Assembly: GCF_014202315.1 (NCBI RefSeq) | Contig: NZ_JACHGN010000017.1 | Span: forward strand, 62,001 to 126,000 | Direction: 5' to 3' | Source: Thermocatellispora tengchongensis | Lineage (GTDB): Bacteria; Actinomycetota; Actinomycetes; Streptosporangiales; Streptosporangiaceae | DNA length: 64,000 nt | In this document: positions 1 to 9,029 of the stretch, piece after piece | Position numbering within the stretch: position 1 is the first letter of the stretch | Layout of the letters: each line of letters begins with the position of its first letter | Notes under the pieces: generated by a model | Told to the model about the DNA's origin: nothing | Databases searched by the model: none | The model's input: the letters and a program-made list of their open reading frames with translations, nothing else | Program-made: the position numbers and the translations under genes

Positions 1-36
1 TGTGGTTGGTCGCGAACGTGGGCATCCTCGAATCCC

Positions 37-2628
37 GTGGATGGCGTTAACGCGGACGCAGGGGACGTTCCGGATCTCCGCGCGCCATGGGCGAAAGTGA
101 AAGACGCGACGAAAAGCCGCTCTGGGTACGTGCACCCGCTGATATGTCATGCCTTGGACACCGCGTCAGCGGCCGAGGCCATCGCGGAGAGCCTGTGCAG
201 AGGGCGGGCCGGGGAACGGCTGCGGACGATGCTGGGGCCGCTCGGCGACCCTGTGCAGTGGGCGGCGGCGCTGTGTGGGCTGCACGATCTGGGGAAGTAC
301 GCGCCGACGTTTCAGGCCGTGCGCATCGACGTGGCCCGCAGGCGACTGCCCCCGCAGGCGGTGCGTGACATGGAGCGGCTGGCTCCGGACCGCTACTGGC
401 GTCTCGACGTGCATCACGGCTGGATTACGGCGGTCCAGATGGAGCGGGTGCTACTGAGCTGGGGAGCAAGCCCTCAGGTGGCGAGGGACGTTGCTGCAGT
501 GCTCGGGGGACACCACGGAGTGATCCCGGCGGCGAGCACTGTGGGCCTGGTGCGGGATGGGCAAGTCGGAGAGACGGGCGACCCCCGGTGGGCGCGGTGG
601 CGGGTGGGTTTTGTCGAGGATTTTCTCCAGTTAAGGGGGCTGGAGGTTCGTGGCGGCGCCTGGGCTCAGGTGCAGGCGGATACGGGGGCGATGGTACTGC
701 TGGCCGGGCTGGTGGTGGCGGCGGACTGGGTCGCTTCGGACCGTGACGGACTGCCGCCGGTGGGAGAAGGCGTCGACGTACGCGCTTATGCCGATGGGGT
801 AGGGCACACCGAGTCGGCGAAGATCGCGCGTGCGCAGTGGCAGGTATGGCAGCCACCGAAGGTGTCGTTTGAGGGGTTGTTCGGGCGGGCGCCGCTACCG
901 GTGCAGACGGCGGTGGAGGAAGCGCTCGCGCATGTGGATGGACCTGGCGTGATGGTGGTCGCCGCACCGACCGGTTCGGGGAAGACGCAGGCGGGACTGC
1001 TGGCGGCGGCGGCAATGGTGGACAGAATGGGGTTGTCAGGCTTCTACCTGGCAATGCCCACGCAAGCCACCAGTAATCAGACGTACCTTGCCGCGGTCGA
1101 GCTCTTGGAACGTACGGGCGCCCAGGCTCCGCTGAGGTTGCTGCACTCATCGGCGGGGGCTGTACTCGCCGCGGAACGAGCCCGCAAGGCAGCGGCGCCG
1201 GCCATCCATGCGAGCGGCGTCGACGTGCCCGAGGAGCCCCATCCGAAGGACCCGCCACAGGGCCAGGGGAGGCAGGACAGGGAGGCGAGGGAGTGGTTCG
1301 CCGCCTCGAATCGGGGATTGTTGGCCCCAATGGGGGTGGGCACGATTGACCAGTTGCTGCGTGGAGTGCTTCGCGGGAAATTCAACTTCCTCCGGCTGGC
1401 CGGAGTCGCGGGGAAGGTGGTGCTCTTCGACGAGGTGCATACCTACGACGCCTACCAATACGCACTGCTGGAGCGGCTGCTGCGATGGCTTGGGTACCTG
1501 GAGGTGCCGGTGGTGCTGCAGTCGGCGACACTGCCCGCGTCCCGTTCCAGGGCGCTGGTGGGCAGTTGGCTGCGCGGGGCGCAGGCCGGCGAGCCATCCG
1601 ACACGGCTGCCGCCGCATGCGTTGCCGGAGATCAGGTGGTGTGGGCGTCTCCTTATGCTCCCGGCCTCCGTGCCGTTCCTGTCAGGCAGACACCTGGCCA
1701 GGAAGAGCGCAGTTATCTTCTACGGATGCCGAATCCGCTGCGCGTCGAGGCCGCCACCGCTTGGGAGCGGCGCGTAGAGCAGGCCCTCGATCTCGCGGTA
1801 GAGGGCGGCGGGCAATGCGTGGCCGTGGTCCACAACGTTGCAGCGCAGGTTCGCCCGGCCGCCGACGCAGCACGCGCTGAGGTACAGCGCAACCCCCGCT
1901 GGCGTGGCATCGAGGTCTTTGAACTGTCCGCGAAGCTGGATAGGGAGGAACGTAGGAAGGCCGACCAGGCAGTGCGGGCGGCATTCGGGCCGCCGGGCGA
2001 AGGGGTGGTGCGGCCCCAGGGCGGAGCCGTGGTGTTCGGGAGTCCGCTACTCGCCGAAGGATTGGACATCAGCCTGGATGCCGGAGTGGTGCAGTTGGCC
2101 CAGGGCGACCGGATGTTCCAGGCCATGGGGCGCATCCGGCGGCACGGGCGCAGCCAGGGGGACGGCCCGGTGGAGGTACGAATTGCCGGGGTGTGGGAGG
2201 AGACCAAGCGCGGCCGCACAATGGTCTGCTTCCCTCCTTCCGCGACTCGCGTCGTGCCCGCGGCGCTGTTGCTGCGTACCTGGGTCCTGCTCCGCGAGTT
2301 GGCCATTGAGCAGTCCGGGGATGGGGAAGAGGGACTGATGTCTGCCGACGAGTGGAGAGTGGCGGTCGGGCCCGGCGACATCCGGCGCATGCTTGATGCC
2401 CTCTACGGTCCGCGGGAGGCGGTCTGCTGCCCACCCGGCTGGAATCAGCGACAGTGGCGCCAAGCCCATATCGTCTATGAGAACTCTGTATTGCGCCAGC
2501 AGGTCATGGCGGATACGAACAGCATTCCAGTTCCGCGTCCCAATCTGAACCTAGCAGAACTGACCTCCGGCGTGGCGACGTGGCGCGGCGCTCGACTCGG
2601 CGGCGGATCTGCCGAGAGTCAGACGTGA
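37..2628 (+). CDS. cas3: CRISPR helicase-nuclease Cas3 (type I-E)
   Basis: Cas3 is recruited by Cascade bound to target DNA, nicks the displaced strand and degrades it with a 3'-5' helicase. The 863-aa product has an N-terminal HD nuclease domain (His33/His38 and the His-Asp pair of LHDLGK near residue 83). An SF2 helicase follows, with Walker A APTGSGKT near 310, the DEVH box near 465, and a helicase C-terminal part containing QAMGRIRR near 695. Length is normal. The start is a GTG at 37; no better start is visible before the window edge. It is first in the cas operon, about 100 nt ahead of cse1. Family assignment is certain; activity is inferred from intact motifs. Confidence 0.96.
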   Translation: MDGVNADAGDVPDLRAPWAKVKDATKSRSGYVHPLICHALDTASAAEAIAESLCRGRAGERLRTMLGPLGDPVQWAAALCGLHDLGKYAPTFQAVRIDVARRRLPPQAVRDMERLAPDRYWRLDVHHGWITAVQMERVLLSWGASPQVARDVAAVLGGHHGVIPAASTVGLVRDGQVGETGDPRWARWRVGFVEDFLQLRGLEVRGGAWAQVQADTGAMVLLAGLVVAADWVASDRDGLPPVGEGVDVRAYADGVGHTESAKIARAQWQVWQPPKVSFEGLFGRAPLPVQTAVEEALAHVDGPGVMVVAAPTGSGKTQAGLLAAAAMVDRMGLSGFYLAMPTQATSNQTYLAAVELLERTGAQAPLRLLHSSAGAVLAAERARKAAAPAIHASGVDVPEEPHPKDPPQGQGRQDREAREWFAASNRGLLAPMGVGTIDQLLRGVLRGKFNFLRLAGVAGKVVLFDEVHTYDAYQYALLERLLRWLGYLEVPVVLQSATLPASRSRALVGSWLRGAQAGEPSDTAAAACVAGDQVVWASPYAPGLRAVPVRQTPGQEERSYLLRMPNPLRVEAATAWERRVEQALDLAVEGGGQCVAVVHNVAAQVRPAADAARAEVQRNPRWRGIEVFELSAKLDREERRKADQAVRAAFGPPGEGVVRPQGGAVVFGSPLLAEGLDISLDAGVVQLAQGDRMFQAMGRIRRHGRSQGDGPVEVRIAGVWEETKRGRTMVCFPPSATRVVPAALLLRTWVLLRELAIEQSGDGEEGLMSADEWRVAVGPGDIRRMLDALYGPREAVCCPPGWNQRQWRQAHIVYENSVLRQQVMADTNSIPVPRPNLNLAELTSGVATWRGARLGGGSAESQT

Positions 2629-2715
2629 CTTTCGCGAAGTAACGGCGGCGAACGGCGAGTTGTGCCACACTGCCGTTCGATCTCACCGGACTGCGACACC
2701 ATCGGTACATCGGTC

Positions 2716-2731
2716 AAGGGGGGCAGAGATC
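2716..2731 (+). promoter_or_regulatory. Strong ribosome site facing an ATC codon (cse1)
   Basis: AAGGGGGG at 2716-2723, then CAGAG, then ATC at 2729-2731. Position and spacing are those of a good Shine-Dalgarno/start pair, but the start codon is ATC where ATG would be expected. AUC initiation is known but rare and weak. A sequencing error or a true ATG-to-ATC change are both possible. Confidence 0.6.
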
Positions 2732-4516
2732 AACGCTGCTACGTTCAACCTACTTTACGAGCCGTGGCTGCCCGTGGTGTGGCACGACGGGACACCAGGC
2801 ATGCTCGGCATCGTCGATTTGCTGGAGCGCGCGCACCGATTACGCGCACTGGTAAGCGAGGCGCCGCCAGTCACCTCAGCGCTCCACCGGCTCCTGCTCG
2901 CCTTCCTGCACCGCTCGCTGAAGCCGACCGACGATGAGCAATGGCACGCACTGTGGAAGGCGGCAGAGCAAGGGGAAGGTTTTCCGAGTGCGAAACTGCG
3001 GGCCTACGCCAAAAAGTGGACCGCCCGCTTCGATCTCCTCGACCCGGAGCGCCCATTTCTTCAGTGCCCAGGAATGCCGGTGCCGAACGGCCGGAGCGTG
3101 GCGCCGCTGGTCGCATTCCGCGCCCGCGGCAACAATGCCACACTGTTCGACCACACAACCGACGCCGACGGGCTGGAACTGGAGCCCGCAGAGGCAGCCC
3201 GCTGGCTGGTGGCCACACATGCTTACGATACTGGTGGTACGAAGCCCCGCCACAACGGCGGCGGCAACGTCACCGCGAGGAACCCGCCCACAACGGAGTT
3301 CGGCTGCGTCCTGGTCGTAGCGGACACTTTACAGCGGACCCTGCTGCTCAACCTCCTTCCCTATGATCCCGATAATGGCCGCCCCGCAGGGACTCGGCCC
3401 AGCGATCGACCCGCTTGGGAGGCTCCGCCGGACGAGCCGGAAAGCGACACCCGGTCGCCGCATGGCTGGACCGAATTGCTGACCTGGCCGGCGCGCCGTA
3501 TCCGGCTGGCCCACCGAGTCGATGATCGAGGACGGATCCGCATCCACGGTGCGCAGGTCAGTCCCGGAAGTACCCTGGAACTGCCCGTCCGGGATGTGGA
3601 GCAGATGGCGGCCTTCCGCGCCCCCTGGTTCAGCGAGACCGTCGATGAGAACCATGCTGCCGGCGGCGGGAAGCAAGGCGAAGGGACGACGGGGAAGACG
3701 AAGCGGAAGAAGGCGTCCACAGGAGACCTGAATCCCGTCCGTCTGGACACCGTTCGCGGCGTGTGGCGGCACAGCCAGGAACTGCTGCTTCCGGCCGATA
3801 AACGCTGGTACGTGCAATACACCACGGCAGGCATGAGCCGGTACAGCTTCCCCGACAGCTCTCCGGAGCGGTTACGCACGCGCACCGTGGAGCACCTTGC
3901 GGCACGCGCCCGAGACGGGCTGTTCGACGAGGGCACGGTATACACGCTGCGCGTTTTCGGCCAGCAGGTGTCAGGAGGCGGAGCCGGGGCTCTGGCCGCA
4001 TGGTGTGAGGAGGCCGTCCCCATGCCGGTCGCGCTGCTCCGAGCGGATGATGCGCGGCTCGGCCTGTTCATAGGCCGCGCCGTGGCTCTCGCGGATGACC
4101 TCGGCAGCGTGCTGCGCCGAATGGAGCGCGAGTACCGGGCGGACTTCGACCCCGGCTATACGGTCAAGGCCGACGAGGACAAGCATCGGGAAGGTTTTCG
4201 CTTCCAGGCTGAGCTGGACTACTGGCCGCACCTGCCCGTCCCCTTCGCAGAACTGCTGCGAGAACTGGGGCATCTGTACCGGCGCCCGGAGCCCGACTCG
4301 GCGAAGGTGATCACCGTCTTGGATGCCTGGAAGCGGGGCGTCGCCGAGACGGCCGATCGTGCCGCCGAGCAGTGGCTGCACCACCAGGCCCGCACCGGCC
4401 GCACTCTCCTGACCGCTGCCCGCTACTACCAGCGCTATCGGTACGCCCGCAGCCAGGCTCTCAAAGTCTTCGACAGAGCCCTGGCCGGGCACACACCGCC
4501 TGAGGACACCCAGTGA
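2729..4516 (+). CDS. cse1: Cascade large subunit Cse1/CasA (Cas8e), probable ATC start
   Basis: This is the large subunit of type I-E Cascade; it recognises the PAM and recruits Cas3. The family-typical N-terminus FNLLYEPWLPV starts five residues after an ATC codon at 2729. That codon is preceded by AAGGGGGG (2716-2723) at a 5-nt spacing. The only in-frame standard start upstream is a TTG at 2660 with no clear ribosome site, which would add 23 unlikely residues. I therefore favour initiation at ATC, giving 595 aa. A Lys-rich insert lies near residues 310-330. The stop overlaps the cse2 GTG by 4 nt. The family is secure; the start is the uncertain point. Confidence 0.9.
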   Translation: MNAATFNLLYEPWLPVVWHDGTPGMLGIVDLLERAHRLRALVSEAPPVTSALHRLLLAFLHRSLKPTDDEQWHALWKAAEQGEGFPSAKLRAYAKKWTARFDLLDPERPFLQCPGMPVPNGRSVAPLVAFRARGNNATLFDHTTDADGLELEPAEAARWLVATHAYDTGGTKPRHNGGGNVTARNPPTTEFGCVLVVADTLQRTLLLNLLPYDPDNGRPAGTRPSDRPAWEAPPDEPESDTRSPHGWTELLTWPARRIRLAHRVDDRGRIRIHGAQVSPGSTLELPVRDVEQMAAFRAPWFSETVDENHAAGGGKQGEGTTGKTKRKKASTGDLNPVRLDTVRGVWRHSQELLLPADKRWYVQYTTAGMSRYSFPDSSPERLRTRTVEHLAARARDGLFDEGTVYTLRVFGQQVSGGGAGALAAWCEEAVPMPVALLRADDARLGLFIGRAVALADDLGSVLRRMEREYRADFDPGYTVKADEDKHREGFRFQAELDYWPHLPVPFAELLRELGHLYRRPEPDSAKVITVLDAWKRGVAETADRAAEQWLHHQARTGRTLLTAARYYQRYRYARSQALKVFDRALAGHTPPEDTQ

Positions 4517-5124
4517 CTGCACCCGACAGCCCCGCCAATGCACGTGCTGCGCGACGCGAAGCCTTCGTGACCGCCTTATATGGCCTCGGCGACGACCGAG
4601 CTCTCCGCGCTCGCATGGCCGAGAGTCTCAGGCGCCCGGAGCCCGATCTTCAGGTGTGTCGCTTCGTCCTCCAGCACGATCCTCCAGAGGCCGAGTTGCA
4701 GATCTGGCTGCTCACGGCCGGCCTGTACGCGTACGCAGACATGGGGACGGAAGGCGCGAAGCGCCACCGCTTTGGAACCGCGATGGGGCAGCTTGCCCGC
4801 GCGCGGCCCGGCGGCGGGGTACCGGCGCGCTTTCAGGGCTTGCTCTCCGCCGAACCCGCTTCATTGCCCTACTACATGCGCGAGGCAGTGCAACTACTCG
4901 GCCAGTCCGGCATCGCCCTCGACTTCCTTCACCTGTTGGAGGACCTGCTAGTCCTGCTGCGGCCGCGTCGTGATGGCAGAGACGATCCGCGCCGCAGCCA
5001 GCTTCTGCTGCGCTGGGCCGTCGAGTACGACCGCGCCCTGCACACCCCCGACCATGCCCCTCACAGCGGCGATGCCGATGTGGAGATCCCTCAGCGTCCG
5101 CAGCCCCCGGCCGAGTCTTCCTGA
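4513..5124 (+). CDS. cse2: Cascade small subunit Cse2/CasB
   Basis: The 203-aa product is the small subunit that forms the Cascade belly with two copies per complex and stabilises the R-loop. Support is its position between cse1 and cas7e, its length, an Arg-rich helical make-up and a family-like core around FGTAMGQLARARPGG. The GTG start overlaps the cse1 stop as GTGA, indicating translational coupling. The C-terminal 15-20 residues are Pro-rich and probably disordered. It contains no enzymatic motif, as expected. Confidence 0.9.
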   Translation: MTAPDSPANARAARREAFVTALYGLGDDRALRARMAESLRRPEPDLQVCRFVLQHDPPEAELQIWLLTAGLYAYADMGTEGAKRHRFGTAMGQLARARPGGGVPARFQGLLSAEPASLPYYMREAVQLLGQSGIALDFLHLLEDLLVLLRPRRDGRDDPRRSQLLLRWAVEYDRALHTPDHAPHSGDADVEIPQRPQPPAESS

Positions 5125-5144
5125 CCACCGCCACCGGAGAAACC

Positions 5145-6431
5145 GTGATCATCGAACTCCACCTCCTGCAGTCCTTCCCCGTTAGCAACCTCAACCGAGA
5201 CCAACTCGGCCAACCCAAAACCGCCCGCTTCGGAGGCGTCACCCGGGCCAGGATCTCCAGCCAGGCCCTCAAACGTGCCGTCCGCGACGACTTCGGCCTC
5301 CATGGCCTGCACCAGAACGAACTCGGCATCCGTTCCAAGCGGTTCGCCGAGGAGGCCGCTAGGTTCTTGGTGGACCGGCACGGCAAGACCGAGGACCCAG
5401 CCCAGGCGCTCGCCGCCACGCAGCTCGCTCTCCTGGTGCTGTCCATCGCCCTCGATGACAAGGAGCGACTACCGACCTACCTGCTATTCCTCACCCACGG
5501 TGCCGCGGAGCGGCTCGCAGCGCTGTGCGACGCGCACTGGCCGCTGCTCTCCCGGACCCTCGCCGACCACGACAAGCAGAACAAGGAGAAGAACGGCAGG
5601 GAGGAGAAGCTGACAAAGTCGAAGGTGGAGACCTTGATGAAGTCGAGCGCCCCACTCAAGAAGCTCCGCGCCGAAGTACTCGATAAGTTTCTCAAGCCGG
5701 CACAGGCCGTGGACATCGCGCTGTTCGGTCGCATGATCGCCGACCATCCGGAGCGAAACGTCACCGCTGCATCGCAGGTGGCGCACGCTCTGTCCACCCA
5801 CGGCGTGACCACCGAGTTCGACTACTTCACCGCGCTGGACGACCTGTCTCGTGCCGACGAGACGGGCGCTAGCATGCTCGGTACGCAGGAGTTCAACACC
5901 GCCTGCTACTACCGTTACGCCAACCTCGACCTTGACCAGCTCCGCAGCAATCTACGCCCCTTTGCTGTGAACGGCGATCGTGGCCCCCAAGCCGACCCCG
6001 CACTTGTCGCTCGCGCGACCTACGCCTGGCTCGCCGGGTTCATCGAGGCCGTACCGCGCGGCAAGCAAGCGAGCATGGCCTCCCGCACCTCCCCCGAGAC
6101 TTTCTTCGCCGTCATCCGCGAGCGCGGGGCATGGAACCTCGCCAACGCCTTCCTACGGCCTGTCGAGGACGCCGACGACCTCATGGCCGTTTCCACCGAG
6201 CGGCTACTGCACCACTACACCAAGCTCACTCGGTTCTACGACACCCACGCCGCCCCGACCAGCATCCTGACCACGCTCGCCGACGGCGTGAGGATCCCCG
6301 AGGGAGCCGCCACGCAGAGTCCGGACACCTGCAGCGGGTTCATCTCCGCAGTCCTGAGGGAAGTCGGACTGCCCGATCAACCCATTCCGGGCAGCAGCGG
6401 CGTGGATACGGGTGCAGGAGGCGGCCGGTGA
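5145..6431 (+). CDS. cas7e: Cascade backbone Cas7e (Cse4/CasC)
   Basis: Cas7e polymerises along crRNA as the six-copy Cascade backbone. The N-terminus MIIELHLLQSFPVSNLNRD and the following RARISSQALKRAVR are highly typical of the family. At 428 aa it is longer than the E. coli protein (about 363 aa). The extra length includes a charged Lys/Glu-rich stretch near residues 145-165. The start is GTG at 5145, 20 nt after cse2 (ACCGGAGAAACC ribosome site). The stop overlaps the cas5e start (GTGA). Confidence 0.95.
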   Translation: MIIELHLLQSFPVSNLNRDQLGQPKTARFGGVTRARISSQALKRAVRDDFGLHGLHQNELGIRSKRFAEEAARFLVDRHGKTEDPAQALAATQLALLVLSIALDDKERLPTYLLFLTHGAAERLAALCDAHWPLLSRTLADHDKQNKEKNGREEKLTKSKVETLMKSSAPLKKLRAEVLDKFLKPAQAVDIALFGRMIADHPERNVTAASQVAHALSTHGVTTEFDYFTALDDLSRADETGASMLGTQEFNTACYYRYANLDLDQLRSNLRPFAVNGDRGPQADPALVARATYAWLAGFIEAVPRGKQASMASRTSPETFFAVIRERGAWNLANAFLRPVEDADDLMAVSTERLLHHYTKLTRFYDTHAAPTSILTTLADGVRIPEGAATQSPDTCSGFISAVLREVGLPDQPIPGSSGVDTGAGGGR

Positions 6432-7177
6432 CGGCCCTCCTGCTCATCCTCGACGCGCCTATGCAGTCCTGGGGCGTGCGCTCTCGCTTCACCGTACGGG
6501 ACACGGCGACCGAGCCCAGCAAGTCCGGGGTAGTGGGCCTGCTTGCTGCAGCCCTTGGCATCCCACGCGACGCGGACGACCGTATCCGCGCTCTTGCCAC
6601 CCTGCGCATGGGGGTTCGAGTGGACCGCGAAGGCGTCCTTGCCGAGGACTACCACACCGCGCAAGGTGTGATCCGTGCGAGAGAGAAGCCCTTCCGGGAC
6701 CGAAAAGACGGACTTCCGCCCACTCCGGCAATGCGCAGCACCCTGAGCGCGGTGGTCTCCCGCCGCGCCTACCTGTCCGACGCGGTCTTCCTCGTCGCGT
6801 TGGAGGAGCCACAGTCCCCTTCACATCTCCTCCCAGCGCTACCGGAACTCCACACGGTTCTACGCTCTCCGCATTGGCCCCTCTACCTTGGCCGGCGTTC
6901 TTTTGTGCCTGCCAGACCGGTCGTCGACGCCGATCCGGCCGAGGCACTCAGCCCGCTCTCCCTGGATGAGATCCTGCACGCCCACCCCTGGCAAGGCGCC
7001 GGGATCGGCCCTCGTCCGCAGCACCTGCGCACCATCATCGACACCGACCCCACCGCTCGCGACGCAGAACTCCGCTACGACTTGCCCGTCTCCTTCCGCA
7101 GCGAGGATCGCCGCTACCACCCCCGCTACGTCCGCACTTTCCATGTCCCATGCCCCCAGCCAAGGGCCGCACGATGA
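6428..7177 (+). CDS. cas5e: Cascade subunit Cas5e (CasD)
   Basis: Cas5e caps the 5' handle of the crRNA in Cascade. The 249-aa protein starts TALLLILDAPMQSWG, the family signature, followed by RFTVRDTATEPSKSGVVGLL. The GTG start at 6428 overlaps the cas7e stop by 4 nt. An upstream extension in this frame to 6131 is a shadow of cas7e and was not used. The stop overlaps the cas6e start as ATGA. Confidence 0.95.
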   Translation: MTALLLILDAPMQSWGVRSRFTVRDTATEPSKSGVVGLLAAALGIPRDADDRIRALATLRMGVRVDREGVLAEDYHTAQGVIRAREKPFRDRKDGLPPTPAMRSTLSAVVSRRAYLSDAVFLVALEEPQSPSHLLPALPELHTVLRSPHWPLYLGRRSFVPARPVVDADPAEALSPLSLDEILHAHPWQGAGIGPRPQHLRTIIDTDPTARDAELRYDLPVSFRSEDRRYHPRYVRTFHVPCPQPRAAR

Positions 7178-7863
7178 CCGAGACCCCTTTCACGCCGTCC
7201 ACGTTCTCTTCTGCCCTCTGGCTGACTCGTATCCGCCTCAATCCGTGGAGCCGCGAGGTCCACCGGGACGTCCAGGACGTCACCGCCCTGCACCGGACCC
7301 TTATGCGGCTGTTCCCTTCCAACCTCGGAGAGGAGGCCCGTCGCGAAGCCGGCCTCCTGTTCCGGTACGAACGCCGTGACCGCGAACATGTCGTGCTCCT
7401 GCAAAGTGCTCTTCGCCCCACCTTGGACCGGCTCCCGGACCAGTACGGCGAAGCGCTCACCAAGTCTCTCGCCCCACTCCTCGACCGGCTGCACAAGGGG
7501 ACCGTGGTGCAGTACACCATCACCGCGAACGCCACCCGCCGCCGCAGCGGCCTGAGTCCAGACGGAAAGCCGGCTGGTACGCTCAGGCCACTTCATGGCC
7601 CAGAAGCCGAGGAGTGGTGGCGCCGTCGCGCTGAGACCGCCGGCCTCGCCGTACACACCGCTGACTCGGTCAGTCTGCCCGACGCCGTGGGCGACCGCCG
7701 GGATCGTGCTGGTAAGGAGCACCGTATCCTCCACGCTCGCACCCGTTTCGACGGCACAGCTACCATCACCGACGCCGCACTCCTCGTCGAGCACCTCCGC
7801 ACCGGCATCGGCCGCGGCAAGTCCTACGGCTGCGGCCTACTCTCGGTCCACCCCGCGACCTGA
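7174..7863 (+). CDS. cas6e: crRNA endoribonuclease Cas6e (Cse3/CasE)
   Basis: Cas6e cuts the CRISPR transcript within each repeat and stays on the 3' hairpin. The 229-aa product opens with ALWLTRIRLNPWSREV and has a conserved-position His in LHRTLMRLFP. It ends in the glycine-rich GIGRGKSYGCGLLSV loop, both family hallmarks. I chose the ATG at 7174 (ATGA overlap with cas5e) over one 24 nt upstream. It ends the intact operon; cas1 and cas2, which usually follow, are missing. Confidence 0.94.
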   Translation: MTETPFTPSTFSSALWLTRIRLNPWSREVHRDVQDVTALHRTLMRLFPSNLGEEARREAGLLFRYERRDREHVVLLQSALRPTLDRLPDQYGEALTKSLAPLLDRLHKGTVVQYTITANATRRRSGLSPDGKPAGTLRPLHGPEAEEWWRRRAETAGLAVHTADSVSLPDAVGDRRDRAGKEHRILHARTRFDGTATITDAALLVEHLRTGIGRGKSYGCGLLSVHPAT

Positions 7864-7867
7864 CATC

Positions 7868-8188
7868 ATGCACGCAGGTCTCCGGCAGGATTCGCCCCCC
7901 ATACCTGGGGAGTACGGCCAAGATCGTCGCTTGGGGGAAGAGGTGGCCGAAGAGTGGTGGAAGGCCAAAGCGGAGGCCGCTGGGCTGATTCTGCGTACCT
8001 TGATCTCCAGCTCCATGCCTGACATCCGCGGTGTCGGCGAGGATGCGGTACAGCACGCGGCGACCCGCTGCGACGGCGTCGCCGTCATCAAGGACGCGGA
8101 GCTGGTACGCGCCGCCGTCCGGGCCGGGATCGGCCGGGGCAAGGCGTACGGCTGTGGCCTGCTCAGCCTCGCCCCCATGGCGACCTGA
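7868..8188 (+). pseudogene. Second, diverged cas6e C-terminal half (relic)
   Basis: An ORF of 106 codons starts 5 nt after the cas6e stop. From AEEWWKAKAEAAGL to GIGRGKAYGCGLLSLAP it aligns with the last 85 or so residues of cas6e, at roughly half identity by eye. The catalytic N-terminal half is absent. The level of divergence argues against a recent tandem duplication and suggests the tail of a different type I-E locus joined here by recombination. It ends in TGATG, overlapping a further ATG at 8188, as cas6e-cas1 junctions often do. Confidence 0.75.
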
Positions 8189-8330
8189 TGGCGCGGGGCA
8201 CACCGTCGGATGCGCGGCGGCGGCTCGGCCGCCCGCCCCTGGCCATGCTGCCGCGCATCGCCGACTCACTTGCCCCGTGTCGTCTTGGACGACGCGGACG
8301 CACACCCCGATCCGGTCGCTGCCAATGGTG
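8188..8330 (+). pseudogene. Possible Cas1 N-terminal relic
   Basis: An ATG overlapping the preceding TGA opens a 47-codon frame containing RPPLAMLPRIADSLA. This resembles the start of actinobacterial type I-E Cas1 (a pattern like L-x-R-I-x-D-R-x-S-F-L-Y). After that the frame becomes unrelated Arg-rich sequence and stops. Position supports Cas1, since the gene order cas6e-cas1-cas2 is usual. The similarity is short and judged by eye, so this is tentative. The stretch 8331-8423 holds nothing I recognise. Confidence 0.35.
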
Positions 8331-8423
8331 AAAGACGGCTTCGACACCGGCCGCGTGGCCTGGAGCGAGATCCCCGGCATCCTCGCCCAAGGCGAGGAGT
8401 ACTGCCGGGACGCCGGGGCGGTG

Positions 8424-8984
8424 TCACTCGGAGCCGTCGGCGGTGCCGGGGCGGGGCACGAGTGTCGGCGGGGTCAGTTGCCCCGGCTGGGGCCAGTTGC
8501 CGAACACCTCGGCGTAGCTGTGGCTCATGATCTCCAGCACGGTGCCCCACGGGTCGGTCGTGTACGCCAGCGTCCAGGGACGCCCCGGCACGAACTCGTA
8601 CGGCGGCGCGATCAGCGTGCCGCCGGCCTCGACGACGCGGTCCACCATGTGCCGGACGTCGGGGTGGGTGAGGCACAGGTGCCACTGGCCGCGGTCGAGG
8701 TAGGGCACCCGCTCCTCCCGCGGCCCGTGCACCGGCGGGTCGATGAACTGGAACAGCTCGATGCCCACGGAGTTGCCGGTGAGCAGGTGCGCCTGCCAGG
8801 CGCGGCGGAACCGGGGGCCGAACACCGCCGCGGCCTCCCCGTGCCCGCCCGGCTCCAGCACCCGCGGGCCCATGATGCAGCGGAAGCCGAACACCGCCTC
8901 GTACCAGTCGATGGCGGCGTGGACGTCGGGGACGGTGAGGCCGATGTGGTTGACGGCCAGGGGGACCTGCGGGGTGTCCGGCAT
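8424..8984 (-). CDS. VOC (glyoxalase-fold) family protein
   Basis: The 186-aa protein of the vicinal-oxygen-chelate superfamily starts LAVNHIGLTVPDVHAAIDWYEAVFGF, the classic first beta-alpha-beta unit with a metal-ligand-position His. A second unit contains HLCLTHPDV and a Glu-containing TVLEIMSHS near the end. Members are dioxygenases, isomerases or lyases, so the reaction cannot be named. A strong ribosome site (AAAGGAGATCTCC) precedes the ATG. It is last in the minus-strand catabolic run, downstream of the crotonase. Confidence 0.85.
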   Translation of the reverse strand: MPDTPQVPLAVNHIGLTVPDVHAAIDWYEAVFGFRCIMGPRVLEPGGHGEAAAVFGPRFRRAWQAHLLTGNSVGIELFQFIDPPVHGPREERVPYLDRGQWHLCLTHPDVRHMVDRVVEAGGTLIAPPYEFVPGRPWTLAYTTDPWGTVLEIMSHSYAEVFGNWPQPGQLTPPTLVPRPGTADGSE

Positions 8985-9029
8985 GGAGATCTCCTTTGTG
9001 ACGCGGCGGTCCGGCGGGTGGCGGCGGGG

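Noticed and set aside
2660-2728. TTG start for cse1
   Set aside because: Adds 23 residues not typical of the family and lacks a good ribosome site, unlike the ATC at 2729.
1-8424. CRISPR array search around the cas genes
   Set aside because: No 28-29-bp repeat with regular spacing was seen at either end of the operon; the only repeated sequence is the cas6e tail.
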